From positions 34,485 through 98,484 of the forward strand of contig JAFDZM010000050.1 of assembly GCA_018266915.1 (NCBI GenBank): a DNA stretch of 64,000 bases, given 5' to 3'. This document shows positions 16,383-24,998 of this stretch, one piece after another. Origin of the DNA: Bacteroidota bacterium (GTDB taxonomy: Bacteria > Bacteroidota > Bacteroidia > Sphingobacteriales > Sphingobacteriaceae). The translations under genes and the position numbers were made by a program. Every line of letters starts with the position of its first letter. The first letter of the stretch is position 1. Below the pieces are notes generated by a model. The model was given only the letters and a program-made list of their open reading frames with translations, did not search any database and was not told the origin of the DNA.

Positions 16383-16436
16383 GTTTTGGCTATAAGAGTT
16401 CAAAACAATTTTTTATTAATCTAAAAATCTGGAAAG

Positions 16437-17741
16437 ATGAGGACAAGTAACACATTCGGGATCCACTTTGTATTAAGGGAAAACCGTGGAAAAAACGGCC
16501 AGTCGGCCATTTACATGCGGATCGTAGTCAACAAGAGCCGCTCTGAAGTAGCATTAAAGCGTCATGTTGCCGCAGCAGATTGGAACGACGCCAAAGGTTT
16601 CGCTAAGCCTAAAAATGACGAGTTACGCAAATTAAACAGCGACTTGGAGCGACTGCGCGGCATGATGGCCGGTCATTACCAGGAACTGCAACTACAAAGA
16701 AAAGTGATCACTGCTGAGGTGCTCAAAAACCTGTTTGTCGGTGTCAAAGACTCCGATCATACCTTGCATACAATAGTGGAATATCACAATACAACTATGA
16801 AAGACGTGCTGGCCCACGGTACCATCAAAAATTATTACACCACTGCCCGATATTTAAGAGAATTCGTCAAACTGGAATTCAAGCGTTCGGACATTTACTT
16901 GTCAGAACTGGATTATAGCTTTATTTGTAGACTGGAAAATTTCCTGAGAAGACATCAGCCTCAAGACCACAAAAAGAAGCTCGAAAATAATGGGCTGATG
17001 AAACACTTAGAGCGCTTTCGCAAGATCATCCGTCTGGCTGTTAAAATGACTTGGTTAGATAAAGACCCGTTCTCTATGTTCCAACTCAAATTCCATAAAA
17101 CAGAACGAGGGTTTCTTACAGTTGCAGAGTTAAACAAGATCGAAAATAAAAAGCTGACTATCGAACGGGTAGCTTATGTCCGCGACTTGTTTGTTCTTAG
17201 TTGCTATACGGGATTGGCCTATATAGACGTAATGGAATTAACCCCGGCTAACCTGGTGACGGGCATTGATGACACTCCATGGATCAAAACCACGCGTGAA
17301 AAAACAAGGGTGGCTGTAAATGTGCCTTTGCTGCCGCCAGCGGCCAAAATTATTCAACATTATAAAAAGCATCCGAGAGCAATTGCGGAAGGCACTTTGT
17401 TGCCACGTATCTCCAATCAAAAGTTAAATAGCTATTTAAAGGAAGTGGCCGACCTCTGCGACATTCATAAGACACTAACCTACCACTTGGCCCGCCATAC
17501 GTTTGCAACAACTGTAACGCTTTCAAACGGAGTACCAATTGAAACGGTAAGTAAGATGTTAGGCCATACAACTATCAGAACCACTCAAATCTATGCCAAA
17601 GTCGTTGAACGAAAAGTTAGTGACGATATGCAATTGCTGCGCAACAAACTTGCTCCTGAACCGGCCCACAACGCAACAAGAAAAAATCTTTCAAAAATAA
17701 TCTTAAAAAGGCAAGCTAATGGAACGGTCGATAATAAGTGA
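16437..17741 (+). CDS. Tyrosine recombinase / integrase, Bacteroidota type
   Basis: The 434-residue site-specific recombinase has the layout of Bacteroidota element integrases: an N-terminal arm-binding domain (FHFVLRENRGKNG-like start, residues 1-90), a SAM-like core-binding domain (about 105-215) and a catalytic domain from about 225. The catalytic residues seen are H350 and R353 (HLARHTF), H377 (LGHTTI) and the nucleophile Y386 (TQIYAKV). At the place of the first catalytic arginine the sequence reads CYTGLAYID, with A261 instead of Arg. Loss of this arginine is known in the IntDOT group, so it does not by itself mean inactivity. The gene points away from tRNA-Pro and overlaps the next gene by 23 bases. 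Confidence 0.92.
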   Translation: MRTSNTFGIHFVLRENRGKNGQSAIYMRIVVNKSRSEVALKRHVAAADWNDAKGFAKPKNDELRKLNSDLERLRGMMAGHYQELQLQRKVITAEVLKNLFVGVKDSDHTLHTIVEYHNTTMKDVLAHGTIKNYYTTARYLREFVKLEFKRSDIYLSELDYSFICRLENFLRRHQPQDHKKKLENNGLMKHLERFRKIIRLAVKMTWLDKDPFSMFQLKFHKTERGFLTVAELNKIENKKLTIERVAYVRDLFVLSCYTGLAYIDVMELTPANLVTGIDDTPWIKTTREKTRVAVNVPLLPPAAKIIQHYKKHPRAIAEGTLLPRISNQKLNSYLKEVADLCDIHKTLTYHLARHTFATTVTLSNGVPIETVSKMLGHTTIRTTQIYAKVVERKVSDDMQLLRNKLAPEPAHNATRKNLSKIILKRQANGTVDNK

Positions 17742-18720
17742 TATTCAAGCGATAATCCATAGTTCCCGTGTAGCAGCAATCCGGTCGATTGACTACGAAA
17801 GAGTAATAATGTATTGGCACATTGGGAAAAGGATAGTTGAAGAAGAACAAGGAGGTTATGAGCGGGCCGTTTACGGAGAACGGTTGATCCCATACATTTC
17901 GGAACAATTACTCCCTAAATTCGGAAGCGCTTTTTCGGCAAGAAATTTAAGCTACTTCAGGCAATTTTACAGGATCTTTCCAATTGTGAACGCACTGCGT
18001 TCACAATTGAGTTGGACGCACTACCGGTCTTTATTAAGTATGGACAGTGTAAATAAAAGAGCATTTTATGTAGACCAAACCGTAAAAAATAATTGGAGCG
18101 CGCGTCAACTGAACAGACAGGTGGATACCCAGCTATATGAACGTTTGTCGTTAAGCACAGACAAAGACAGCGTGATGGCTGCTGCAAACAAAGAAGTATA
18201 CCCGCAAGAGCCAAAGGATATAGTAAAAGACCCGATGTTCCTCGAATTCCTCGGGCTGAAACAGGAAGCAGCTTACTATGAAAAAGACCTGGAAGCAGCG
18301 CTCATTACCCACCTGCAAGAATTTATGCTGGAACTAGGTAATGGCTACTCTTTCGTTGCCCGCCAAAAACGCATTCATCTGGATGGTGATGACTTTTTCA
18401 TTGACCTTGTATTCTATAACAGGCTGTTACAATGCTTCGTCATCATCGAATTAAAAACCCACAAGGTAACACATCAGGACCTCGGGCAACTACAGATGTA
18501 TGTCAATTATTACGACAGGATCGAAAAACTGGCCCACGAGACGCCGACCATTGGCATTTTGCTTTGCCTGGAGAAGAATGACACCGTGGTTAGATTCTCG
18601 CTGCCTGATAAGAGCAATGTTTTCGCATCAAAGTATCATCTCTATCTGCCTTCGGAAGAACAACTCTCCCGGGAAATTCAGAATGAAATGAAACGCCGTG
18701 AAGATAAACTGGACGAGTAA
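17719..18720 (+). CDS. YhcG/DUF1016 PDDEXK nuclease family protein
   Basis: This 333-residue cytosolic protein has an N-terminal DUF1016 helical domain (residues 1 to about 165, including LSWTHYRSLL) and a C-terminal PDDEXK nuclease domain. The active-site residues are visible: D229 in IDLVFYN and E244-x-K246 in IIELKTH. Family members are found on mobile elements and near defence genes; no precise substrate is established that I can name. The start ATG lies inside the integrase gene, so the two are probably co-translated. A perfect 29-base palindrome (17981-18009) lies within the coding sequence at the conserved segment IVNALRSQLS. A second of the same design lies just behind the gene. Confidence 0.88.
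   Translation: MERSIISDIQAIIHSSRVAAIRSIDYERVIMYWHIGKRIVEEEQGGYERAVYGERLIPYISEQLLPKFGSAFSARNLSYFRQFYRIFPIVNALRSQLSWTHYRSLLSMDSVNKRAFYVDQTVKNNWSARQLNRQVDTQLYERLSLSTDKDSVMAAANKEVYPQEPKDIVKDPMFLEFLGLKQEAAYYEKDLEAALITHLQEFMLELGNGYSFVARQKRIHLDGDDFFIDLVFYNRLLQCFVIIELKTHKVTHQDLGQLQMYVNYYDRIEKLAHETPTIGILLCLEKNDTVVRFSLPDKSNVFASKYHLYLPSEEQLSREIQNEMKRREDKLDE
17981..18009. repeat. Perfect 29-nt palindrome inside the YhcG gene
   Basis: Two 14-base arms, CAATTGTGAACGCA and its exact complement, flank a single central C. It is in frame within the nuclease gene and codes for part of the conserved DUF1016 segment. Its geometry (14-1-14, centre CA-C-TG) matches the palindrome at 18802-18830. Confidence 0.85.
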
Positions 18721-18801
18721 GAACCGTTGGAAACATCAGGATCATTTATCTTGAATATCAGAATTCCAAATCACCGTCTTCAATTTCTCAGGCAGAAAAT
18801 A

Positions 18802-18830
18802 TAAATTCCGAATCACTGATTCGGAATTTA
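18802..18830. repeat. Perfect 29-nt palindrome downstream of the YhcG gene
   Basis: Two 14-base arms, TAAATTCCGAATCA and its exact complement, flank a single central C. It lies 81 bases after the YhcG stop and has no T-rich tail, so it is not a standard terminator. The remaining intergenic sequence (18721-19062) holds a nested hairpin, a shared promoter block and no coding region that I can support. Confidence 0.85.
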
Positions 18831-18914
18831 CAAAATGAATTTAGCCTGAGCCGGACACATTATCTCCCATTGCTTAATAGTCTAAAATCAAGTACCTAGT
18901 CATTTAAAACTCAT

Positions 18915-18956
18915 CCCTTGATCGAATAGTGTTCAATAACACGGATACTTCAAGGG
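18915..18956. repeat. Nested inverted repeat before the sugar transporter
   Basis: The outer arms CCCTTGA/TCAAGGG enclose inner arms GTGTT/AACAC around a CAAT loop. It lies 32 bases upstream of the probable ECF promoter and may insulate it or bind a regulator. The role is unknown. Confidence 0.4.
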
Positions 18957-18987
18957 CCTCATCCGCGTCTTAATTTTTTTTTCGTAA

Positions 18988-19032
18988 GAGTAGTTATCAT
19001 CCGTTTGTACTGCGTATTACCCATAACAAATT
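18988..19032 (+). promoter_or_regulatory. Probable ECF-sigma promoter of the fructan transporter operon
   Basis: The block GAGTAGTTATC, a 14-base spacer, then CGTATTACCCATAAC-AATT is shared with 23770-23812 in front of fecR, with identical spacing. A conserved pair of short boxes at fixed distance is the form of ECF sigma promoters. The sigma encoded at 23107 is the obvious candidate. GTTAT and ATAAC are also inverted copies of each other. Confidence 0.65.
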
Positions 19033-19062
19033 AGAAATACCAATTATTATCAACCAAAATTT

Positions 19063-20394
19063 ATGAGGAAAAATTCTGTCATAGCCTGGTCTATGGTCGT
19101 TGCCCTTGGTGGCTTTTTATTTGGATTTGATACCGCAGTGATTTCTGGGGCAGAAAAATCAATCCAGGCTTACTGGAATTTGTCTGTATTCCAGCATGGA
19201 CTAACTATTTCTATTGCCTTAATAGGAACGGTAATGGGTTCATTGCTTGGCTCAAAACCATCAGACCGCTTTGGAAGGAAGAACACACTTTATTTTGTTG
19301 CTGCAGCCTATTTGCTATCGTCCGTCGGTACCGCCTTTGCAACAAATTGGTATATATTCCTTGCATTTCGATTCCTTGGTGGCCTTGGCGTGGGTACCTC
19401 ATCCGTTACTGCCCCTATTTACATATCGGAAGTTTCGCCTGCCGACAGAAGGGGTAATTTAGTGGGTCTGTTCCAGTTTAACGTAGTACTTGGAATTATG
19501 ATTTCATATCTATCCAACTACCTTTTGGGCCAAGGCGGTGATGCGTCCTGGCGATGGATGCTAGGAGTACAGGCGTTTCCTTCCCTCGCATTCATCATTC
19601 TGATAAAATTCATACCCGAGAGCCCGCGTTGGCTGATACTTAAAAAAGGGGAGATCGAGAAGGCACTAGCTATCCTAAAAATTATCAATCCTTTAGACTA
19701 CGACCGGGAACTGGCTGCGATTAAAAATTCAGAAGTCGATATTCATGGCAAAAAGCACAATAAATCCTTGTTTTCGGCTGAGTATAAAAAGCCGGTCCTT
19801 TTAGCGATGCTTTTTGCATTTTTCAACCAGGTTTCAGGCATTAACGCCATTATTTATTATGCACCACGCATTTTTGAGATGGCTGGTCTCGGCGCCCATT
19901 CATCTCTATTTTCTACGGTAGGAATTGGAATGGTCAATTTCATTTTTACGTTGCTTGCCATTAATATAATCGACAAAGTCGGACGGAAGTTGCTTATGCT
20001 GATCGGTTCAGTCGGACTAATCGGGTCGTTATTTCTCGTTGCATTCTCTTTTTACAGCGGGCATTTTAATGGATTTGCGATACCGATTTATGTCATGGTG
20101 TTCATTGCCTTTTTCGCATTTTCTCAAGGAGCCGTTATCTGGGTGTTCATTGCCGAGATATTTCCTAATCAGGTAAGGGCGCAGGGACAAACGCTGGGTA
20201 GTTCAACGCATTGGGTCATGGCCGCAATTATTGCATTTTCGTTTCCATTTTTCGCTGAGAAACTCGGCGGCGCTGTTACATTCTCCTTTTTTGGTACGAT
20301 GATGGTCCTCCAACTGATTTTCGTATGGTGGTTCATGCCTGAAACCAAGGGTAAATCACTGGAACAAATAGATACCAATATCGTGCTTCATTAA
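19063..20394 (+). CDS. Sugar:H+ symporter, MFS sugar porter family (probable fructose)
   Basis: This 443-residue inner-membrane transporter has 12 helices and the full sugar-porter signature set: GFDTAVISGAE in helix 1, GSKPSDRFGRK between helices 2 and 3, PESPRWL at the end of the first half, QVSGINAIIYYAPRIF in helix 7 and PETKGKSLE at the C-terminus. Family members import hexoses or pentoses with protons. The start of the next gene (fructokinase) 2 bases after its stop, and the GH32 gene behind that, make fructose the likely substrate. A block shared with the fecR promoter lies at 18988-19032, so it probably belongs to the same sigma regulon. Confidence 0.9.
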   Translation: MRKNSVIAWSMVVALGGFLFGFDTAVISGAEKSIQAYWNLSVFQHGLTISIALIGTVMGSLLGSKPSDRFGRKNTLYFVAAAYLLSSVGTAFATNWYIFLAFRFLGGLGVGTSSVTAPIYISEVSPADRRGNLVGLFQFNVVLGIMISYLSNYLLGQGGDASWRWMLGVQAFPSLAFIILIKFIPESPRWLILKKGEIEKALAILKIINPLDYDRELAAIKNSEVDIHGKKHNKSLFSAEYKKPVLLAMLFAFFNQVSGINAIIYYAPRIFEMAGLGAHSSLFSTVGIGMVNFIFTLLAINIIDKVGRKLLMLIGSVGLIGSLFLVAFSFYSGHFNGFAIPIYVMVFIAFFAFSQGAVIWVFIAEIFPNQVRAQGQTLGSSTHWVMAAIIAFSFPFFAEKLGGAVTFSFFGTMMVLQLIFVWWFMPETKGKSLEQIDTNIVLH

Positions 20395-20396
20395 TT

Positions 20397-21302
20397 ATGA
20401 CTATGAAACATAACGTATTGCCAGCTATCTGTTTTGGGGAGGTGTTATGGGATATGCTTCCCGAAGGCCCTCAACCGGGCGGTGCCCCCTTGAACGTTGC
20501 TTATCATTTGAATAAGCGTGGCGTTAAGGCAAATATCTTCAGCAAAGTCGGCAACGACTTGCAGGGACAACAATTAAGCTCTCTTATTCACTCCTGGGGA
20601 GTAGGAAGGGATTTCTTGCAAATAGACATAGCGCATCCGACGAGCAAGGTGGTAGCAAAAATGAACGGCACGGAAGTAAGCTATGAAATTGTATTTCCTG
20701 TAGCCTGGGATTTTATTGAAGATGCCGATAGCATCGCTCCATTCGTGGGTGAATCGACCTATTTTATTTACGGTAGTCTGGCGTCGCGAAATAACGTTAC
20801 CAGGAATAGCTTGTTCCGTTTGCTTGACACCGAATGCATCAAGGTTTTTGACATCAATCTAAGGCCCCCGTTTATCAGTCGCGACCTGCTTGCTGAACTT
20901 CTGGCTAAGGCGAACATCGTAAAGTTCAATCAGTCCGAATTGGAAATGGTACAATCGGTTTTCGGGGGCTCATTTAGCAATGAAGTATCGCAAATACGGT
21001 TTATACAAGATAAGTTTAAAGTAGCCGAGATTATCGTTACAAAAGGTGAATTCGGAGCCTCCTACTATAAAAACCATCAAATTTTTCACGCCTGGGGAAG
21101 TGAAGTGAATGTCCAGGACACCATTGGCAGCGGGGACTCATTCCTCGCGGCATTTATCGCCGGTCATTTTCTTAATAAAGGGCCGCAGGAAATTATAAAA
21201 GATGCTGTCGCAATGGGCGCTTTCATAGCTACAAAAAAAGGAGGATGTCCTGAATACAGCCTTGCCGAGTATAGACTATTTAAAGAACAATTCATTAAGT
21301 AA
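20397..21302 (+). CDS. Fructokinase, PfkB family
   Basis: The 301-residue ribokinase-fold sugar kinase phosphorylates free fructose after import. Visible motifs are the N-terminal GGAPLNVAYHL (substrate binding, first PfkB signature), FDINLRPPF, VKFNQSELE, VTKGEFGA and the second signature DTIGSGDSFLAAF with the catalytic base D247. It starts 2 bases after the transporter stop, and its own stop precedes the GH32 start codon by 7 bases, so the three genes form a tight operon that covers uptake, phosphorylation and periplasmic hydrolysis. The fructose assignment rests on the GH32 neighbours and on the sequence pattern of bacterial fructokinases. Confidence 0.9.
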   Translation: MTMKHNVLPAICFGEVLWDMLPEGPQPGGAPLNVAYHLNKRGVKANIFSKVGNDLQGQQLSSLIHSWGVGRDFLQIDIAHPTSKVVAKMNGTEVSYEIVFPVAWDFIEDADSIAPFVGESTYFIYGSLASRNNVTRNSLFRLLDTECIKVFDINLRPPFISRDLLAELLAKANIVKFNQSELEMVQSVFGGSFSNEVSQIRFIQDKFKVAEIIVTKGEFGASYYKNHQIFHAWGSEVNVQDTIGSGDSFLAAFIAGHFLNKGPQEIIKDAVAMGAFIATKKGGCPEYSLAEYRLFKEQFIK

Positions 21303-21309
21303 ACAATCT

Positions 21310-22809
21310 ATGAATACAAAATTTAAGGAGCGTCTGTTGATTATGGCCTCCCTGACGGTGATCCTGGGAAACAGCCCTCTACTCTCGGAAGCGCAAGATA
21401 CCAGCGGAATCTACCATGAGGAATACCGCCCGCAGGTGCACTTTTCACCTAAAGCACACTGGGTTAATGATCCCAACGGGATGGTCTATTTCAAAGGTAC
21501 GTATCACCTGTTTTTTCAAGACTATCCGAAGGGCACTACATGGGGGCCCATGCACTGGGGGCATGCGATCAGCAAAGATCTGATGCATTGGAAAGAGTTG
21601 CCGATTGCCTTATATCCGGATAGCTTGGGTTATATTTTTTCCGGGAGCGCCGTCATCGATTCAAATAACACTTCCGGGTTTGGTAAGAATGGTAAGATAC
21701 CTTTAGTGGCAATTTTTACCCATCACGACCCGCAGCTTGAAAAAGCCGGCAAAGAGAATTACCAGAACGAAAGTCTTGCTTACAGCCTCGATGATGGTTA
21801 CACTTGGACCAAATATGCCGGCAATCCCGTGTTGAAGAATCCCGGCCTACGTGACTTTCGCGACCCTAAGGTCATGTGGTATGTGAAAGGAAAAAAGTGG
21901 ATAATGACGTTGGCAACAAAGGATCATATTACCTTTTACTCGTCGCCTGATTTAAAAAATTGGAAGAAGGAAAGCGAGTTTGGCAAAGACTTGGGTGCCC
22001 ACGGAGGAGTGTGGGAATGCCCGGACTTATTCCCATTAAAGCTCAATGAGAAGACCTATTGGGTGTTGATCGTCAATCTGAACCCGGGTGGGCCTAACGG
22101 AGGATCTGCAACTCAATATTTCATAGGTGACTTTGATGGCACAACGTTTTCGCCAAACGATGGTAAAACACGATGGCTGGACTATGGTACAGATGAATAT
22201 GCTGGTGTTACCTGGAACAACACTGGTAACCGCAGGATTTTTTTGGGCTGGATGAGTAACTGGCAATATGCTAACCAGGTACCAACAAAAGGATGGCGAA
22301 ATGCCATGACCATACCCAGAGAACTCACCTTATTTAAAGAGAAGGACGGTTTATATGTAAGATCGCTACCGGTAAAGGAAATAAATGCGATTGAACTAAA
22401 GAAGCCACAAGATCACAGACCTGAGTTACCCAAAGCCTTGCCCGGACAATATCTGATAAAATTAAAAACTAAACGGTTAGCTGACTATTCGATTATCCTT
22501 TCAAATTCAGCCAACGAAAAATTAATCATCGGCTTTGACAAAGTTAAAGACCAATATTTTATTGACCGTACTAAATCAGGCAGAACAGATTTTTCCGGTA
22601 ATTTCCCAAGTATAGCATATGCTCCAAGACTTTCAGATGTCAACAATTCAGAAATGCTTTTATTGGTGGACAGGTCCTCTGTTGAACTTTTTGCAGATGA
22701 TGGCCGGACTGTGATGACAAGCATTGTCTTTCCTGCTAAGCCATATAATCATATCGACTTGAAATTGGTTAAAATAATCCAATTAATTCCTTTATATGGG
22801 ATTTGGTAA
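21310..22809 (+). CDS. Glycoside hydrolase family 32 (fructan beta-fructosidase)
   Basis: This exported GH32 enzyme of 499 residues has its start at 21310 (MNTKFKERLL), giving a signal peptide that ends near SEAQ; the longer frame begins inside the kinase gene. The catalytic set is intact: the nucleophile D54 in WVNDPNG, D185 in FRDPKV as transition-state stabiliser, and the acid/base E236 in WECPDLF. The C-terminal beta-sandwich, with RSSVELFADDGRTV, is typical of the family. It releases fructose from the ends of levan or inulin, or splits sucrose; which one cannot be told. It closes the transporter-kinase operon and a terminator follows. Confidence 0.93.
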   Translation: MNTKFKERLLIMASLTVILGNSPLLSEAQDTSGIYHEEYRPQVHFSPKAHWVNDPNGMVYFKGTYHLFFQDYPKGTTWGPMHWGHAISKDLMHWKELPIALYPDSLGYIFSGSAVIDSNNTSGFGKNGKIPLVAIFTHHDPQLEKAGKENYQNESLAYSLDDGYTWTKYAGNPVLKNPGLRDFRDPKVMWYVKGKKWIMTLATKDHITFYSSPDLKNWKKESEFGKDLGAHGGVWECPDLFPLKLNEKTYWVLIVNLNPGGPNGGSATQYFIGDFDGTTFSPNDGKTRWLDYGTDEYAGVTWNNTGNRRIFLGWMSNWQYANQVPTKGWRNAMTIPRELTLFKEKDGLYVRSLPVKEINAIELKKPQDHRPELPKALPGQYLIKLKTKRLADYSIILSNSANEKLIIGFDKVKDQYFIDRTKSGRTDFSGNFPSIAYAPRLSDVNNSEMLLLVDRSSVELFADDGRTVMTSIVFPAKPYNHIDLKLVKIIQLIPLYGIW

Positions 22810-22847
22810 AGAAAAAACAGAGAGATCTGTGATTTAGTTGGTGTTGG

Positions 22848-22871
22848 GCGCTTCCTCTGAGAGGGGAGCGC
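22848..22871 (+). terminator. Terminator after the GH32 gene
   Basis: The stem GCGC-T-TCCTCT / AGGGGA-GCGC (one bulged T, one G-T pair) has a 3-base loop and is followed by TTTGTT. It ends the transporter-kinase-GH32 operon. The rest of the 297-base gap to the sigma gene shows nothing that I can name. Confidence 0.65.
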
Positions 22872-23106
22872 TTTGTTCGTTTGTATGGTAATGAAATATT
22901 TGAAATGCTGGCGTTTTAAAATAAGGCAAAATTTGTAACTTACAGAATGCTGGCTTGTACGCTTTTGCTTGAGAAGGATTCAACCAATATATAGTACAAA
23001 TGGCGGAGTTAAGGTATAACGGAAGCCACTCTTTTATTGTTATAATATAGCTTTAAAAGACTAATTTTAACCAATTTAAACTGTAATTTAAGATAAGGAC
23101 GCGCCA

Positions 23107-23727
23107 ATGGATGCTTCATCCGAAAGTGAAATCAGCACGTTACTTTATGATCTGAAAAGGGGAAGTGAACGGGCATTTGAGCGTTTGTACAAGATGCATA
23201 GCGGCATTCTGCTTGCCAATATCCGGGGCCTCGTTAAAGATCAGGAGGTCGCGCGCGAAATTCTGCAAGATCTCTATGTCAGAGTGTGGGAGAATCGCGC
23301 GTCGATTGACCCATCAAAATCCTATAAATCTTTTTTATTTACCGTCGCCCGGAACCTGGTTTACGATCATTTCAGAAAAATCTCACTCGACCAGAAAAAG
23401 CGTAGTGAACTTATGAGAACGGCCTTGACGGTCTACAGCCATGTAGAAGAATCTATATTGCAAAAAGAAAGCGAAGCTGTCCTTACAGAAGCCATTAATC
23501 ATTTGCCCGACCAATGCCGCAGGGTTTACCAGCTTAGTAAAATTGATGGCAAAAGCCATAAGGAAATTAGCGAATTGCTCAATATTTCCCTGGCTACCGT
23601 CAATAATCATATCGTAAAAGCCAATCGGCAGATCCGCTCATTTGTCCTCAAGCAAAGCGGCAAAACTGAGCAAACAGAACTTTCACTTCTTTTAATCGCC
23701 ACGCTTTTGTTGCAGCTTAAATTATAG
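23107..23727 (+). CDS. ECF sigma factor (FecI-like, SusC/FecR-linked)
   Basis: This 206-residue RpoE-type sigma has region 2 at about residues 25-95 (YVRVWENRASID, SYKSFLFTVARNLVYDHFRK) and region 4 at about 135-190 (LPDQCRRVYQLSKIDGKSHKEISELLNIS). It lacks region 3, as expected for the ECF class. An unusual hydrophobic tail of about 15 residues (LLLIATLLLQL) ends the protein; similar tails occur in Bacteroidota FecI-like sigmas. The next gene is its membrane anti-sigma FecR, followed by a SusC with a signalling domain, so it should be released when SusC binds fructan. The shared boxes before fecR and the transporter, but not before this gene, suggest that it is not autoregulated. Confidence 0.92.
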   Translation: MDASSESEISTLLYDLKRGSERAFERLYKMHSGILLANIRGLVKDQEVAREILQDLYVRVWENRASIDPSKSYKSFLFTVARNLVYDHFRKISLDQKKRSELMRTALTVYSHVEESILQKESEAVLTEAINHLPDQCRRVYQLSKIDGKSHKEISELLNISLATVNNHIVKANRQIRSFVLKQSGKTEQTELSLLLIATLLLQLKL

Positions 23728-23769
23728 GTTTTCCCTTGCCAGGCCTGTTTTTTATTTTTTTATCCGGAG

Positions 23770-23812
23770 GAGTAGTTATCCTCTGTTTCTCATTCGTATT
23801 ACCCATAACCAA
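23770..23812 (+). promoter_or_regulatory. Probable ECF-sigma promoter of fecR-susCD
   Basis: GAGTAGTTATC, a 14-base spacer and CGTATTACCCATAACCAATT match the block before the transporter gene (18988-19032) over almost the entire length. It ends 9 bases before the fecR ATG, so the leader is very short. Confidence 0.65.
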
Positions 23813-23821
23813 TTGTAAAAG

Positions 23822-24976
23822 ATGAACCGCATAGAAGAGTTACTATCGAAGTTCAGAGATAATAAATGTTCCCTGAAAGAGTTGGAGGAATTGCTGGACT
23901 TTTTTCGCGAAGACACTTATGCTGAGGAACTTAAAGTTGCTATCGGACAGCAACTTGAACGAATGGATGTGCCTGTAGCTGCATCCGGTGAGGAGACAGA
24001 CGAGATTTATGAAGCTGTCCTGAAAAAGATATCACCTCCCCGCACCCTCTGGTCGTTGAAGCCTCGTGTGTGGTTCTCTGCTGCAGCTGTAGTCCTTATA
24101 TGCCTGACCGCTATATTCTTCCTCTTGCGAAACGGCGAACCTCTAACGAAACCTAAAATTGCTGCTGCCCACATCATTCCTGCCGCAAATCGGGCAACAC
24201 TTACGTTGGCAAACGGCAAGACGATCACGCTTAACGATGCGCCTTCCGGGAAATTGGCGCAAGATGGCAATGCAGTAATCAGCAAGACCCAAACCGGACG
24301 GATCGTTTACACAACAGCCGGAAGCTCTAATGCGTCTGCCAAGATCGCTTTTAACAAAATAACCACACCGCGTGGTGGCACCTATGATGTTATCCTATCC
24401 GATGGTTCGCATGTCTGGTTAAATGCAGGTTCGTCTTTAAGTTATCCATCTGATTTTAAAGATGGAGAACGTGTCGTGGAGCTAACCGGCGAAGCATATT
24501 TCGAGATTGCGCATAATGGAAAAGCGTTTAAAGTCATCGGAAAACGTGAAACCGTGAATGTACTCGGAACTCATTTCAACATAGAGGATTACGACGACGA
24601 GCCCGTCGCTAAGACAACCTTGTTACAAGGTTCTGTAAAATTATCTGGCAAGCATCAGGAAGTATTACTGGTACCGGGGCAAATGGGCGTGAACGACGAA
24701 ACGGATCATATCAGTATTTCCCAGGCCAATATAGATGAAGTAATGGCCTGGAAAAATGGGTTGTTTGTTTTCAATAACGAAAGTATAGCCCAAATTATGC
24801 GGAAAGCTTCGCGCTGGTATGATGTAGATGTCCAGTACCAGGACAATATTCCAAATAAGAGACTTTGGGGCACTGTATCGCGATACAAGACGATTACAGA
24901 GCTCATGGACAATATTGCCATTGCAGGCAAAATCAAGTATAAGATAGAGGGAAGGAGGATAACTGTGATGAAATAG
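23822..24976 (+). CDS. FecR family anti-sigma factor
   Basis: The 384-residue inner-membrane protein has a cytosolic sigma-binding region (residues 1-80, helical), one membrane helix (about 83-102, WFSAAAVVLICLTAIFFLL) and a periplasmic part. The latter holds the FecR domain (about 180-275, TPRGGTYDVILSDGSHVWLNAGS) and a C-terminal DUF4974 domain (about 310-384) that contacts the signalling domain of the outer-membrane receptor. It holds the sigma from 23107 inactive until the neighbouring SusC is loaded with substrate. It has its own probable promoter, separate from that of the sigma gene, so anti-sigma level would rise with the response and give negative feedback. Confidence 0.92.
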   Translation: MNRIEELLSKFRDNKCSLKELEELLDFFREDTYAEELKVAIGQQLERMDVPVAASGEETDEIYEAVLKKISPPRTLWSLKPRVWFSAAAVVLICLTAIFFLLRNGEPLTKPKIAAAHIIPAANRATLTLANGKTITLNDAPSGKLAQDGNAVISKTQTGRIVYTTAGSSNASAKIAFNKITTPRGGTYDVILSDGSHVWLNAGSSLSYPSDFKDGERVVELTGEAYFEIAHNGKAFKVIGKRETVNVLGTHFNIEDYDDEPVAKTTLLQGSVKLSGKHQEVLLVPGQMGVNDETDHISISQANIDEVMAWKNGLFVFNNESIAQIMRKASRWYDVDVQYQDNIPNKRLWGTVSRYKTITELMDNIAIAGKIKYKIEGRRITVMK

Positions 24977-24998
24977 CTTTACTTTTTTGGCCAAAAAA

